Source of the DNA: Bacteroidales bacterium
Lineage (GTDB): Bacteria; Bacteroidota; Bacteroidia; Bacteroidales; Lentimicrobiaceae
DNA length: 64,000 bases
Reading direction: 5' to 3'
Assembly: GCA_016705005.1 (NCBI GenBank)
Contig: JADIZB010000037.1
Coordinates: 62,001 to 126,000 of the forward strand
Shown here one piece after another: positions 63,110-64,000 of this stretch. The notes beneath the pieces are model-generated. The model was not told the DNA's origin. It worked only from the letters and a program-made list of their open reading frames with translations, and ran no database searches. Each line of letters opens with the position of its first letter. Positions within the stretch are counted from its first letter, which is position 1. The position numbers and the translations under genes were made by a program.

Positions 63110-63386
63110 CAATTAACTTCCTTTCCTTCATTAACGATTGTATTTTTTTATTAGTGTAACTGATGCGAAGAAGGACCATGTTTTTATCTTCAGATTAATT
63201 AAGCTGCAATATCATGAAGCCCGGATTCGTTTTAATAATAAGGGTTACATGTGTTATTGCTTTTTAACGGATACATTTCCGGGCCAAAACCGCAATAGAA
63301 ATGAAATTCTTTTCATGAGATTATGGAATCGGGATGATTTATTCATCTTCATTATAAATCCAGTACTAACTCAAAATCAAAGAGCC

Positions 63387-64000
63387 ATGGAAACACGAAA
63401 ATCAAACAAAGCGGACCTTGAAAGCAAACGACCGGTCTTCTTTCAACTCGGATTGATTTTAGCCATTTCAGCCACCTTAGCGGCTTTTGAATGGAAGACC
63501 CCTGATTCCGGAAGTATTAGTCTACCGGCTGTAACTACCATTGAACCTGAGACCGACATAATAAATATTGTTGTCGAGAAAAAGCAGGAGCTTCCCAAGC
63601 CATTGAATCCGGCCATTTTTAAAGAAGTTGAAAACAATAAGGATGAACTTCCGGAAATTGAAATAATGGTCGAAACAGACCCGTTTGAAAAGATCGAACC
63701 CTACATTCTTCCTGAAAAATCTGTAGAAGAGACCGATCCCAACGAACCGGACTTTTTTCTGATTGCAGAAAAGATGCCTGAATACCCGGGAGGTGAGGTT
63801 GCCCTTCGTAAATATCTGGCAGGGAATACTGTTTATCCTAAAATCGCCAGGGAATCAGGTATCAGCGGGGTGGTTTATGTTACCTTCATCATTGAACCTG
63901 ACGGGAGCATCTCCAACATCAGGGCGCTTCGTGAAGTTCCCGGAGGATGTACTGAGGAAGCCATAAGGGTGGTGCGTGAAATGACCGGCTGGACTCCCGG
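63387..64000 (+). CDS. TonB-family energy-transducer-like protein (3' truncated)
   Basis: The frame runs off the window end after ~204 residues. It begins METRKSNKADLESKR, has a single membrane anchor (FFQLGLILAISATLAAFEW, residues ~17-35) and an acidic/proline-bearing linker. It then enters a TonB C-terminal domain: AEKMPEYPGGEVALRKYLAG, YPKIARESGISGVVYVTFII, GGCTEEAIRVVREMTGWTPG. It is divergent from the ECF sigma factor and shares its C-terminal domain type with the fusion protein at 61120-62448. No RBS is visible; the ATG at 63387 matches typical starts of the family. Confidence 0.88.
   Translation, partial: METRKSNKADLESKRPVFFQLGLILAISATLAAFEWKTPDSGSISLPAVTTIEPETDIINIVVEKKQELPKPLNPAIFKEVENNKDELPEIEIMVETDPFEKIEPYILPEKSVEETDPNEPDFFLIAEKMPEYPGGEVALRKYLAGNTVYPKIARESGISGVVYVTFIIEPDGSISNIRALREVPGGCTEEAIRVVREMTGWTP

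Overview
The window comes from a member of the Bacteroidota, most likely an anaerobic or fermentative Bacteroidales/Marinilabiliales-type organism. The evidence is direct: many secreted proteins end in a type IX secretion (T9SS) type A sorting domain, there are large PKD adhesin-like proteins, start codons mostly lack Shine-Dalgarno sequences, and several upstream regions carry the Bacteroidota promoter pattern (TTTG, about 20 bp, TAnnTTTG). No rRNA, tRNA, CRISPR array or intact transposase gene was seen.

Layout. 0-3.1 kb: the end of a LamG-type T9SS protein and a secreted six-hairpin-glycosidase-like protein. 3.4-15.0 kb (minus strand): acetoacetate-type CoA-transferase A/B, a secreted alpha/beta hydrolase, and a leucine/isovalerate degradation operon read as MCC-beta, methylglutaconyl-CoA hydratase, MCC-alpha (biotin), isovaleryl-CoA-type dehydrogenase, HMG-CoA lyase. 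15.1-19.5 kb: a metallo-hydrolase, a secreted class I glutamine amidotransferase-like protein and the ptb-buk pair. 19.9-30.2 kb: a subtilase, lnt, two paralogous T9SS proteins with extra copies of the lnt 3' end, and a butyryl-CoA-type dehydrogenase, almost all broken by single-base homopolymer indels. 30.7-43.2 kb: T9SS, DUF1501 and DUF1800 proteins, then an ECF sigma factor with a membrane-anchored beta-barrel protein and two giant PKD proteins. 43.5-50.3 kb: purN, a T9SS protein, an ORF6N protein, tyrS, an SDR and an MltF-like transglycosylase. 50.6-57.8 kb: a TetR-controlled TolC/HlyD/ABC exporter operon. 58-64 kb: a DUF4837 lipoprotein, an MltD-like LysM transglycosylase, and an ECF sigma factor with a zinc-finger/TonB-like fusion and a divergent TonB-like gene.

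The most unusual feature is in the leucine operon. All four junctions between its five catabolic genes are filled by a small cassette in operon orientation. Each holds one orphan gene, either a four-helix-bundle (23S rRNA intervening-sequence) protein (three cases) or a GxxExxY PD-(D/E)XK-like protein (one case). Each is bounded by a pair of inverted arms made of short-period (7-9 nt) tandem repeats, and each cassette uses a different repeat family. The outer arm begins 0-8 nt after the stop codon of the upstream catabolic gene, and the other arm ends 2-19 nt before the start codon of the next. One junction also carries a duplicated copy of the next gene's 5' end. The same repeat families occur without a gene at about a dozen other sites. 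There they keep one polarity: the form found after stop codons appears reverse-complemented in front of start codons.

Metabolically, the leucine operon yields acetyl-CoA and acetoacetate. The CoA-transferase can activate the acetoacetate, and ptb-buk and the second acyl-CoA dehydrogenase fit butyrate or branched-chain acyl-CoA metabolism with substrate-level ATP formation.
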